Notes under the pieces: generated by a model
Database searches by the model: none
What the model was told of the DNA's origin: nothing
The model's input: only the letters and a program-made list of their open reading frames with translations
Shown: positions 52,801 to 62,921 of the stretch, one piece after another
Position numbering within the stretch: position 1 is the first letter of the stretch
Layout of the letters: each line of letters starts with the position of its first letter
DNA from: Pomphorhynchus laevis
Taxonomy: Eukaryota > Acanthocephala > Palaeacanthocephala > Echinorhynchida > Pomphorhynchidae
Direction: 5' to 3'
DNA: 64,000 nt
NCBI GenBank assembly: GCA_012934845.2
Contig: WNNJ02003677.1
Location: 62,001 to 126,000, forward strand
Position numbers and translations under genes: made by a program

Positions 52801-54120
52801 ATCCTTTGAGAATGTTTTTTGTGGATTGTTCTTGTTGCTAGTTTTTGAGGATAGTTTTTTGAGGGTAGATTTTGAGGATAGTGTTTTGAGGATAGTTTTC
52901 TGAGGATAGTTTTTAAGGATAGTTTTTTGAGAATAGTTTTTGAGGATAGTTTTTGAGGATAGTTTTCAAGGATAGTTATTTAAGGATAGTTTTTTTGAGG
53001 ATAGGATTTTGAGGATGGTTTTTTTAGAATAGTTTTTGAGGATAGTTTTTGAGGATAGTTTTCGAGGATAGTTATTTAAGGATAGTTTTTTGAGGATAGA
53101 ATTTTGAGGATGGTTTTTTGAGGATAGTTTTCGAGGATAGTTATTTAAGGATAGTTTTTTGATGATAGTATTTTGAGGATATTTTTTGAGTATAGTTTTT
53201 GAGGATAGTTTTTTGATGATATATTTTGAGGATAGTTTCTTAGATAGTTTTTTGAGGATAGTATTTTGAGGATAGTATTTTGAGGATAGTATTTTGAGGA
53301 TAGTATTTTGAGGATAGTATTTTGAGGATAGTATTTTGAGGATAGTATTTTGAGGATAGTATTTTGAGGATAGTATTTTGAGGATAGTATTTTGAGGATA
53401 GTTTTTTGCGGATAGTTTTTTGCGGATAGTTTTTTGCGGATAGTTTTTTGCGGATAGTTTTTTGCGGATAGTTTTTTGCGGATAGTTTTTTGCGGATAGT
53501 TTTTTGCGGATAGTTTTTTGAGGATAGTTTTTTGATGATAGTTTTTTGATGATAGTTTTTTGAGAATAGTTTTTTGAGGATAGTTTTTTGAGGATAGTTT
53601 TTTGAGGATAGTTTTTTGAGGATAGTTTTTTGAGGATAGTTTTTTGAGGATAGTTTTTTGAGGATAGTTTTTTGAGGATAGTTTTTTGAGGATAGTTTTT
53701 TGAGGATAGTTTTTTGAGGATAGTTTTTTGAGGATAGTTTTTTGAGGATAGTTTTTTGAGGATAGTTTTTTGAGGATAGTTTTTTGAGGATAGTTTTTTG
53801 AGGATAGTTTTTTGAGGATAGTTTTTTGAGGATAGTTTTTTGAGGATAGTTTTTTGAGGATAGTTTTTTGAGGATAGTTTTTTGAGGATAGTTTTTTGAG
53901 GATAGTTTTTTGAGGATAGTTTTTTGAGGATAGTTTTTTGAGGATAGTTTTTTGAGGATAGTTTTTTGAGGATAGTTTTTTGAGGATAGTTTTTTGAGGA
54001 TAGTTTTTTGAGGATAGTTTTTTGAGGATAGTTTTTTGAGGATAGTTTTTTGAGGATAGTTTTTTGAGGATAGTTTTTTGAGGATAGTTTTTTGAGGATA
54101 GTTTTTTGAGGATTGTTTTT
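49821..54120. repeat. 4.3-kb C-poor satellite array
   Basis: 49821 to about 51940 is a homogeneous 13-mer (GAGGATAGTTTTT, about 163 units; rare G-to-A or T-to-C variants, one unit with an extra G). 51940 to about 53235 is diverged, with units of 12-17 bases and a patch of GTTTTGTGAGGATA. 53235-54120 is a 14-mer in three blocks: GTATTTTGAGGATA (about 11 units), GTTTTTTGCGGATA (about 8), GTTTTTTGAGGATA (about 41). The plus strand has almost no C. No lasting reading frame exists. Confidence 0.97.
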
Positions 54121-55005
54121 TATAATTGTGAATAAATGATGAATTATAATTTGAATGATGCTTCCTAAAAGAATTTCCTCTTTGTTGATGAATAATTTAA
54201 GCTCTCACGTAGAATCACTGAACCAGTATAAAGTGTTTACCTCTTATGTTTTTTGTGTTTAGAAATCAAATCGAACATTTTGATGCATTGCTTTGACCGC
54301 CTATATTTTAAATTGAAAATGTCGATTGACAGTTTAAGCGTCATCTTTTGCGACTTTCTATACTATTCGTTTGCTTTACGTTGTGAATATCTCAATTGAT
54401 TCGATTGTAATCCAGTTTAATAAATCCAACAAAATGTATAAGGTTATTAAAATTCCATATCTGTTGTTAAGCTTAGAATTTATAAACTTGTCCACGCAAG
54501 TGGACAAGTATGGACAAGTATACTACAATTTGTTGTATAGAACAACAAATTGTTGTTAACTTACCTTCAATTTAATGTCATGATATACGTGGATTAAACA
54601 CCGCAACTAACGTACTATTTAACTGTACAAGTGATTAATCATTACAGTGCGTAGACTAAAAAATGCTCAAAACATGAAGCATAGTGTTAAATATCGTGCA
54701 TTATACATTTAAAGGTTTTCCCTTGTCTGATAAAATTTCACTGCCCGAATGTAATGATCTACAGTTTTTAAATAAGCAATCTGAAATAAAAATTATCAGA
54801 GTTACATTACAATACAAATTTGATTAGCAGCACAGACTCTCCATCCAAAATCTTAGATTGTAATGTAATCGCAACTATTTTTAGTTGCCATTAGATGAAC
54901 TACTATAAAATCGTAAAAATGTATATTAATATTGAAAAACTTGATGTATTCAAAATTACCGCTCTGAGTCAACAAAGTGATTTCTATGATTTCATGAATT
55001 ATTAA
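54121..55005. other. AT-rich spacer, no gene seen
   Basis: It contains a small palindrome near 54523-54555 (AATTTGTTGT and ACAACAAATT) and a repeated TGGACAAGTA. No coding evidence. Confidence 0.35.
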
Positions 55006-55250
55006 TTAATTTATCAAATCAGCTAACTGAGTCTACGTATTTAATATAATTATAAAATAAACCAAACATAATAATGCTAAATCAAAATTTATAATTAAAT
55101 AATAAAATAAATAATTGTGTTTAGATTTTTTACAATTTATATCAAGTTAAAATATAAAAATTAAAATTTAAAATAAACGTCATTTTTATGAATTGACTAA
55201 TAAATAACAGACGTTGTATCAGAATAAGAATTAGAGGTCATCAGGATGAA

Positions 55251-55307
55251 CTGCTATGCTATCAGGTTTCGGCCCCTAACTCCTCTACCCAACATAGCAG
55301 CGGGGCC
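55251..55307 (-). ncRNA. H-type pseudoknot in Penelope-like 3' tail
   Basis: CTGCTATG (55251-55258) with CATAGCAG (55293-55300), and GGCCCC (55271-55276) with GGGGCC (55302-55307). In element sense the order is GGCCCC, CTGCTATG, 16-base loop, GGGGCC, 12-base joiner GAAACCTGATAG, CATAGCAG. It lies about 70 bases after the RT stop codon. Function unknown: RT recognition or self-cleavage are possibilities. Confidence 0.6.
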
Positions 55308-55374
55308 AAATACATGCTAATGATGTATTTCCTCTGAAATAACTATCTAGTATCTTATTCTAATGCAAAGTATA

Positions 55375-56740
55375 TTATTTATTATCCATCCATAAAAATT
55401 TGCCACTTAAGAGTTTAAATTTATTCTTTATATTATTGTGTTGATTTATATATTTTACTATTTTCTGCTTGATGTTATTTTTATAGTAACCTAGTTTAAA
55501 ATATGTATCTATTAAATTATTTAAATGATTTTGAAGAAAGCCAATATCATTACATATTGTTGCAATTCTTAAAATTTCATTATTTAATGTATTATATTTT
55601 ATATTATATGGTATGCATGAATGCTCATGCAAAAATATGTTTCTTGTAAATTTAAATATGTCATCTTTACGATATAAATTAATAGTAGTTTTAGTTAATG
55701 TTAATTTAATGTTCATATCTAGATATACACCTTCTTTATCATCAATATTGGTTTTGTTAAGAATAAGGCTTTCTGGATAAATGTGCTCACTAATTGAATA
55801 AAAATTATTAGAATTAAATACACATATATCATCAATATATCGAAACATATATTTCAAATCTTTTCATAATTTAGATTTATTTTTAAAACAGTTATGGACA
55901 AATTCATATTCGATAAAGCTTAAAATAAATAAGCTATAATTGGGCTAATATTAACTCCCATTGGCACACATTTTATTTGTCTATATATAGATGTCTCTAC
56001 CTTTAAATAATTTTGAATTATTAGAATATTAAAGGATTCTAATAATTCAATTTTATCCGTATATTTATATTTATTTGATGGTTTAATTTTTGTTAGATAG
56101 GCGTTATAATTATTATAACATATATATGTATATCTTTTTCCGAATATAAAATTAATTAATTTTACTAACGCTTCTTTAATATCTACTAAACCTAGATTTG
56201 TATAAAGAGTACTAAAATCGTATGTATTTATATTTTGAAAATTTATTCCTTTTGTCTGTTCTAAAAGTTCTTTTGTAGAATTAATACTAAAATAGTGTTT
56301 TATACCAATATTGATTTTGATTACCTTACAATATTTTTTAAAATGTGCTTTTATTACTTAAAGTATTTTATTCATATAGACAGAAAGTGGTTTTAATGTA
56401 CATTTAAACGCACTACATATGAACCTTGGTTTTATTGGATTTTTATGTAATTTTGGATTCCAATATAATATAGGTATAGTTTTATTATCTAATTCAACCT
56501 TTATACCCTTTTTATCCATTATAGAACAGTGACTTGTAATAATTGTTTCTAAACTCAACTCACTACGTTCATATGTTGGATTTACATTTAAATCATTAGA
56601 ATTAACCTCTTTCATTAGTATACCATAATAAAGCTTTTTGCATATGAAGACAAAGTTATTACTAGCTTTATCAATAGTTGTTATTATATAGTTATCCTTT
56701 AATTTAGTAAGTTCTGTATACATATCTTTATTAATTTTAT
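55375..56740 (-). pseudogene. Naiad-like Penelope reverse transcriptase, frameshifted
   Basis: Frame 1 (56723-56358): IITTIDKASNNFVFICKKLY, then ILYWNPKLHKNPIKPRF (RT1/2). A middle frame (about 56345-55865): TYDFSTLYTNL (motif A, about 56190-56225) and CVPMGVNISPIIAY (motif B). Frame 3 (55857-55375): FRYIDDICVFN (catalytic, about 55829-55850), YPESLILNKTN, YLDMNIKLTL and the C-terminal helices. WxPKLHKNP, DFSTLYT and RYIDD are the signature of this lineage. Two frameshifts and a few stops inactivate it. Confidence 0.82.
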
Positions 56741-56889
56741 ATTTCCATTTTTAATTGTTTGTTATTTTTATTTTCTCTCTAATTTTATCTAATTATAAGT
56801 TTTCCAAATGATTATCTTTGATGTATTTAAGCTTTTACTACTAATCAGCTTATCAATGTTATGTCATTATATAACGAATTGTAAAATAG

Positions 56890-57200
56890 TGCTAAAATAG
56901 TGTTTTATGCCCAGCGCATTGCAGAGATTAAACGCTCGATATTCATCCCACTTACCTTTTCAACTGCTGGAGGAATTGGTTTTGAAGCGCATAAGTTACT
57001 TAAATGGATCGCACATCAAAAGGCAATAAGGTACAAAACCAGTTATTCGGCCCCTATCTCGATAATTAGGTCTAGAGTGAGCATTGCACTGGCTCAAGCA
57101 GCTTCGATGTTTATACGCGCTACACCAATACCTATACGTGAGCAACTATATAGTAGAAGAGCTCAACACACAAATATACAATCGCAGGAATTCTGATCAT
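56890..57200 (+). pseudogene. Family D nuclease-domain C-terminus
   Basis: YAQRIAEIKRSIFIPLTFST, GGIGFEAHKLL, then SIIRSRVSIALAQAASMFIR. It matches the conserved end of family D (TPLVFSxxGGMG, then LRCRLSFxLxRSAxxCIRG pattern). A short open frame ends at 57196. Confidence 0.6.
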
Positions 57201-57690
57201 TCGGGAGCCAAGAATTCGATTGATATTTAATAAAACAATATAATAACGGATCAATGTTTTGACTTTGTGAGCTATTGGCCCATTTGCGGGAACCCACAGT
57301 TGTGATTATTAGTATTTTGTTTTAAAAGTTATTCTTATTATTATCAAAAAAATTAATCTATAAAAAATAATGGTCCTATTGCGATAGGACCGAAATTTGG
57401 GTATTTCGTAAACCCCTCGAAATGCAATCTAATACGCAATACTAAAACAGAAACGCGAGATATTCAAATCTTTGCGAAAGAAAAAAATTAACATACAAAA
57501 ACGATGGAATTGAAATGTTGGGCAGCTTTATAGGATCTGAAAGATATATAAAAGAACGAGTCGATGATAAAATAAATAACTGAATAGAAGAAATAAAGAT
57601 TCTTAACAAAATATCTGGGTTTGACAAACACACGTAGCATATGCTATTTTCACAAAAGCAACACAATTTTAATGGACATATTTACAGAGA
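57201..57690. other. Spacer between family D pieces
   Basis: Contains GGTCCTATTGCGATAGGACC, a perfect 20-base palindrome, near 57372-57391. Otherwise no feature. Confidence 0.35.
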
Positions 57691-57693
57691 ACT

Positions 57694-58570
57694 GTGTCTA
57701 CGAAGAGGGAACAATTCCAAAGGCTTACATCGGCCATTTTCGGAACGTTTCTTCATGAGTTAATCGATGAAATAAATGATCCCATATTCATTAAGATTTC
57801 CAAGCTGTCATACAACAAGGAAGGACTTGGAATTAAAGACCCAATGAAAAATGTTGAAAATCGATTTAAAGGATCTTTGGCCATAGCATGTGCGAATCTG
57901 CTTGAATGTGATTGGGATAAAATTCAACTGATTCAGAGACAAATCATTGACAATATACGAAAACACATATGTGAACATCAAAATCACGGAATCTCAAAAT
58001 GGTAAATGGCGCACACATTCTCGAATATGCATCTACGAAGGGTGCTTCGACTTGTCTTACAACTAATCCACATAAAATGTTCGGTTTTTCTTCTCAACCA
58101 TAGAGAATTTTGAAATGCCATTGCTGTAAGATACAACATCGGTAATTGTGCAATTATCAAAATACGATTTGATAATTGCACAACTACCAGGACTCGGTCG
58201 GCCAGAATGGACTTGGTATGCACTCAATTGAGCAATGGCACCGTGGAGCAGTCATATGTCGACGTAAACATCTTTAATCATTTAACTCTATCGTATGTCA
58301 ATTCGCCCAGCAGTGAGTCAACCTTCACACATCATTCAAACAGTAAGATTGCAAAATATGCAAAACGCGTCAATATAACTGCGAGAGGTAAATTTATTCC
58401 TGCAATCATGTCCACGACGAACGGAATTGGTAACGATCTCTTGAAATTATTAAGAAGAGTGGCACTCGAAGAGGCAAGAAAGAGTGAAGAACCTTACCCA
58501 ACTACACTTGCAAGAATTCTGCGACAGCTATCTTTTGCACTCACAAAAGCTGTCTCGCTTACTATTTGAT
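57694..58570 (+). pseudogene. Family D RT C-terminus plus nuclease-like domain
   Basis: First frame (57694-58005): LSYNKEGLGIKDPMKNVENR and LLECDWDKIQLIQRQI, the segment that follows the RT (LPxRxGGLGI pattern). Second frame (58207-58569): VEQSYVDVNIFNHLTLSYVN (D-V-x-F of a PD-(D/E)XK-like fold), NSKIAKYAKRVN, STTNGIGNDLLKLLRR, then ARILRQLSFALTKAVSLTI. Between them the reading frame is lost. Confidence 0.6.
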
Positions 58571-58759
58571 TCAAAATAGTTTTTATGAACAAGAATAATA
58601 TCTTTTTATAATATAGGCCCTATTTGAATGGAACCGCGGAATTGTAAAATTTATTAAATTATTAAATTATTTAATCTATATTTCGATCGTGCAAATGTGA
58701 ACCGAGCCTGACATCCCCGTTAGATTGCTGCATTGACAAATTCTTTTTACTTGAAATAA

Positions 58760-59830
58760 CAGGCCAAACGCAAATAAAAGATTTTCAACGTGAAATCATA
58801 GCCCTTCCTACGCGATTTGGCGGTTTGGGAATTGGCAACCCTTCCTCATTATGCGCCGCAGAATGGAATTTCTCGGTGGCAATGTGTTCACCTCTTGAAG
58901 CAGGATTAACCGGAATTGATCTGGAGTATGCGCAAAATGAAATCAGGACAAATAAAGATTTAGAACGGGTGAATCAAATAAAAAGAGCTGTCGATGCAGT
59001 ATTAGACAGATGCGATGTGCTAACGCGACAAGCAATTTTTCAATCGCAATCGGAATGAGCTTCCAGTTGGTCGTCATCCAAAATTCATAAGATTCAACGT
59101 TACGTATTTCAAAAACCGAATTTCGAGACGGGATACGCACTCGATATGCCTGGCCGATTTCAAATAGTCCTGAAAAATGTGTTTGCGGTGATATCAATAG
59201 CGTGATACATTCCCTATCATGCAAAGGTAACAGAAAGACATTCGTACGACACAATGCAGTCAGAGATCTATTTAGCAGAATATTGAAAAGGACATTGAGA
59301 AATGTAGAAATTGAACCCCTGTTAAAAGAAGTTGATCGATTGGTGAAATTTGTAAATCCTTTTAACAACTAAGGATCGATGTGCGCGCTTGGATATTGCA
59401 TGTTCAGGTCTATTTGGCGGCGTAACGTAGCGGGCGTTCTTTGACGCCAGTATACATAATCCTTTTGCTCCATCCTACGTCAGTCAAAAACCTGCAAACA
59501 TATGCGAATACCATGAAAATAGAAAGCGCCCTAAATATATGGAAAGAGTGGTTACAATTGAAAATGCCTCTTTCATTCCTTTATTTTTTCCTCTTTGGGT
59601 GGAGTCTCAAAGGAAGACGGATTTGTATTAAAACATATTGCGCAAAAGGAGTCACAAGGGATAGGGAAGTAAGCTGACGCAATAAGCTCAATGCGAAAAC
59701 GTATAGGCATTGAGTTAGTCAAGGCAAACTCATGGAGTTTCCACATTAATACAAAATTTATTTGCGACACGACTAGTGACTAAACTGGCAGTCACACTTG
59801 CAATTAAAAAGTTAAAAAAATAATGAACTC
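58760..59830 (+). pseudogene. Second family D copy, same domains
   Basis: FQREIIALPTRFGGLGIGNP, then AAEWNFSVAMCSPLEAGL and LERVNQIKRAVDAVL (58780-59040). After broken codons come ARLDIACSGLFGGV, AFFDASIHNPFAPSYVS, NRKRPKYMERVVTIENASFI (about 59385-59575) and, finally, LVTKLAVTLAIKKLKK. It lies in the same orientation as the pieces to its left, so a tandem pair was inserted into, or assembled inside, the Penelope element. Confidence 0.62.
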
Positions 59831-59834
59831 TTTG

Positions 59835-60114
59835 ATTTAGTGTCAAATTCCCTATGTAATTTCTTTTGCATTATAATAATATTATTATTTAAAAAAATTA
59901 ATCTAATATACTCTTTTGATAGCATTTTCCTTTATTTATTGTTTTCGATTAATTCTAGATTATGGGTACATATATGTTCATTTATTTTATCAAAGCTAAG
60001 ACTTTTACAATTGCATTTTTTCCATTGTGTTTCTAATATTATCGTTACATATTGATTTTAATTCTTTATTATAATTACAAATTTTTCGTCCTAATGGTGG
60101 TAGGAGTTTATACC
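59835..60114 (-). pseudogene. Penelope element segment after the endonuclease
   Basis: Minus-strand codons in shifting frames (NDNIRNTMEKMQL, then WKKCNCKSLSFDKINEHICT and HNLELIENN) probably belong to the region between endonuclease and RT. The C-x-C pair (CNC) recalls the short Cys motif noted in permuted Penelope elements, but this is tentative. Confidence 0.45.
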
Positions 60115-61062
60115 TTATTCAGGAATATATTTACTTAAATCTGATCCTATTATTTCTTTACTTTTAAAATTATTTAAAAGTCTACCTATATTTATGTTAT
60201 CTATACATTTATTAATGAATTTTATGGTCAGTGTATATGTTTTATTGTTATTATTAACATTTATTGTCCGATTATAGTATTTTATATTACAATAACTGTC
60301 TATTATACAACTTAGCCTATCATAGTCGTTAATTAATTTTTGATTTATTGAACATATGATATCTTTAGAAAAACTTCTTATATTTACATAAAGATCTTTT
60401 AGCTTATTATCACTTAAAAGTTGTTTTAATATTTCTAATTGTTCATTTATATACATATCTTTTTTAATATTTTTAACTCTATTTTTCCTATTCCTTTTAT
60501 CACCATGACTTCTTGGTTTGCGTTTAACCGGATTATTATAATATAGTTGTTTATTATGTATTATACTACTTCTGCCAATTCCTTGTACCACGCCATTCAA
60601 TCCTAATGGGTACATGGAATTAAGCGTTTTAATCCAAAAATCTTCTTTTTCTAATAGTTTTTGATTTAATATAGAAATGTTTTCTTCGATAATATGTTCT
60701 AAAATAAATAATTTACAGTTTTTAATATCATGTCCTATTAATCTCATATGTTTATGAAATATAGTTTGACTATTATGCTGTATATTATATATGTGTTGCC
60801 TAAACCTAGTTTTTAACATTTGATATGTTTTTCCTATATATTGCAATCCACATGTGCATTGTATTAGATACACTACACCTGCGGTATTGCAGTTACAATT
60901 ATTATTAATATTTAATGAAAAACATTTGTTTGTCGTATTACTTACGATACAATTATTATTATTTATAACATCACAAACTATACAATTTTTTCTGTTACAT
61001 TTAAAAGATCTAAAATTAAAATCATTAGTACTTACGTATTTTTCCAATCTGGTTGAGTACAT
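60115..61062 (-). CDS. GIY-YIG endonuclease domain of Naiad-like element
   Basis: A 315-codon open frame. CNRKNCIVCDVI near residue 22 is a Cys pair upstream of the nuclease. AGVVYLIQCTCGLQYIGKTY (about 62-81) carries both GIY and YIG elements, LKTRFRQHIYNI supplies the conserved Arg, and LLEKEDFWIKTLNSMYPLGL the conserved Glu/Trp/Leu block. The catalytic residues look intact. The rest is Lys/Asn-rich. It normally nicks target DNA for reverse transcription. In this element it precedes the RT. An ATG exists at 61062, but the true N-terminus may be further upstream. Whether it is ever translated alone is unknown. Confidence 0.82.
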   Translation of the reverse strand: MYSTRLEKYVSTNDFNFRSFKCNRKNCIVCDVINNNNCIVSNTTNKCFSLNINNNCNCNTAGVVYLIQCTCGLQYIGKTYQMLKTRFRQHIYNIQHNSQTIFHKHMRLIGHDIKNCKLFILEHIIEENISILNQKLLEKEDFWIKTLNSMYPLGLNGVVQGIGRSSIIHNKQLYYNNPVKRKPRSHGDKRNRKNRVKNIKKDMYINEQLEILKQLLSDNKLKDLYVNIRSFSKDIICSINQKLINDYDRLSCIIDSYCNIKYYNRTINVNNNNKTYTLTIKFINKCIDNINIGRLLNNFKSKEIIGSDLSKYIPE

Positions 61063-62767
61063 GTTACTTTTGTTAAGTCATAATTTTTAACGTTGTTTTT
61101 TCGGTGTCGCCACCTAGTTTAGTTGACTCTAAATATAACATCCAGCAATCAGTATGAATCATATTTCCAACTTTAAACGTGATTTTTTATTAACAGAATC
61201 GATGTATCGGCATATCTACACCTGCAAAAAGTTCCAATCATCTTATAACACATAATTAGCAACATTACTGAGATCAACAATATATAATTTTTTATTATGT
61301 ATAAGGTTAGTTTCGAGACATCGTTTTACGATAGAGCTGTTCTATATTGTATTTTTACACAATAAAATCCCATGTCGAAATTACCCGATTCGCGACATAT
61401 ATCTATGACCTAATAAAGGATGACGCTGACAGAATAAAAGAGGCAGCATAACTGAGATGGAAATTTGTTATGGAATAACTAAATATTATAATACGGCTAG
61501 TTAAAGTTTAAAAAATATGATCCAGTAGTGTTATCGTTGTATTGTTGTAATTAGTCTGCTAAACCCGTTGTTTCTATAAGATTTTAGTATTTTTGTACGC
61601 ATGTATCAATAATGTTTGTGACATTATGACCGAGTCTTTTTTAAATAAACTTTATATAGCCAACATTTCTAAGTGGCCATTTTTACTTGTATCTAAGTAA
61701 CACCTCGGAAAAAGTATCGCAATAATATTTATAATCTGAATGCATTTTAACTAAAACACATTTTATTTAAAAAATTTAACTTTCATTGAAATAATTAAAA
61801 AAAATATTTGTCGTTTTCGCAAAAAAGGTAACATCTTAAGAATTTGAATTATATATAAAATAATATTTATAAATATTCATAAATATTTTTTAACATATAT
61901 TTCGTTAGCTAATATAAAAATTTTTAAAATATAATAAATCAAATAATAAAATATTCATATTTATCGACGAAATTGTAATTTTTATTCTATTGTCATTAAC
62001 AACAGCAATCGTTAAATCTAATCACATCTTAGGTTTTGCAAAATGAAAATGTTTACTTAAATTAGTAAAATTGAGTTAAATTTGATTATTTAATTAAACA
62101 GCTATTTATTTTGTCGTCTACAAATCGAAAGAACTTACAAATATTTTTTTAACAATTCTCTTGTATACCGGCAACTTGTTAGTAATAAAGTCAAGTATAA
62201 ATGGTCCTTTAAATTATGAATATCTTATAAGGAGATGCATGTGCAGTGTATACTTTTTGAACATTTATATATCTCATATACGTACCTGTTTCTCACATAG
62301 TGAACTAAGTTTATTCGACATTGAATAATAGTTCAGCGAATAATAAAAATTAAGAAAGGATCAATTTGTAAAATGAACAAATTTAAGATGCAATTCGTTT
62401 CCCTGCAGTCATATTCTTTATTTAATGTTGGTCAATATAGAACAAAACAATTCTCAGTCGTTGAATACCAAATATAATTTAAATTAATGTAATTCAATTA
62501 ATAATAAATATTTGTCAAGTTAGGGTAGCTTTAGAATATTCTATTTGAAGAGATAATAAGTTGGAAAACAAAACTGGATATTAAGAAAATGAACTGTGAA
62601 GCTGCATTTGTATAATTTTCAAACAAGTTTGTATTCAAGAATGTAGTTTAATTCAACAATACAATTTTGGTAATCAATTTCAATCAAGAAAACAAATCTG
62701 ACGTTCAATATCAATCAATAATACAAATTGTCTTCAAGAATACAATAATGATCACTTTGATGTAAAT
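61063..62767. other. AT-rich, no gene seen
   Basis: No frame over 80 codons with recognisable content, and no match to the repeats listed here. Confidence 0.4.
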
Positions 62768-62921
62768 ATATCCCGATGTATATATCCCGATGTATATATC
62801 CCGATGTATATATCCCGATGTATATATCCCGATGTATATATCCCGATGTATATATCCCGATGTATATATCCAGATGTATATATCCCGATGTATATATCCC
62901 GATGTAAATATCCCGATGTGT
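62768..62921. repeat. 14-bp tandem repeat, 11 units
   Basis: TATATATCCCGATG units, one with CCAGATG and the outer ones with TAAATA. Very regular 14-base period. Confidence 0.93.

Larger units (their letters stand above)
55010..61062 (-). mobile_element. Naiad-like Penelope element, split by other DNA
   Basis: On the minus strand: a GIY-YIG endonuclease ORF (61062-60115), remnant coding to about 59835, foreign plus-strand LINE debris (56890-59830), then RT (56740-55375) and 3' tail (55370-55010) with pseudoknot. Endonuclease-before-RT is the permuted order reported for the Naiad/Chlamys Penelope lineage; canonical Penelope has it after the RT. Many truncated tails of this family are found in the first 17 kb. 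The RT is frameshifted, so this copy is inactive. Confidence 0.78.

Noticed and set aside
49821-54120. Telomere or CRISPR-like array
   Set aside because: The 13/14-mer has no spacers, is not a known telomere repeat, lies between transposons, and the host is eukaryotic.
55240-55320. Hammerhead ribozyme in the Penelope tail
   Set aside because: CTGATGA and GAAAC both occur on the sense strand, but in the wrong order for types I and III. For type II the bases next to them do not pair and no cleavage-site triplet is placed correctly.
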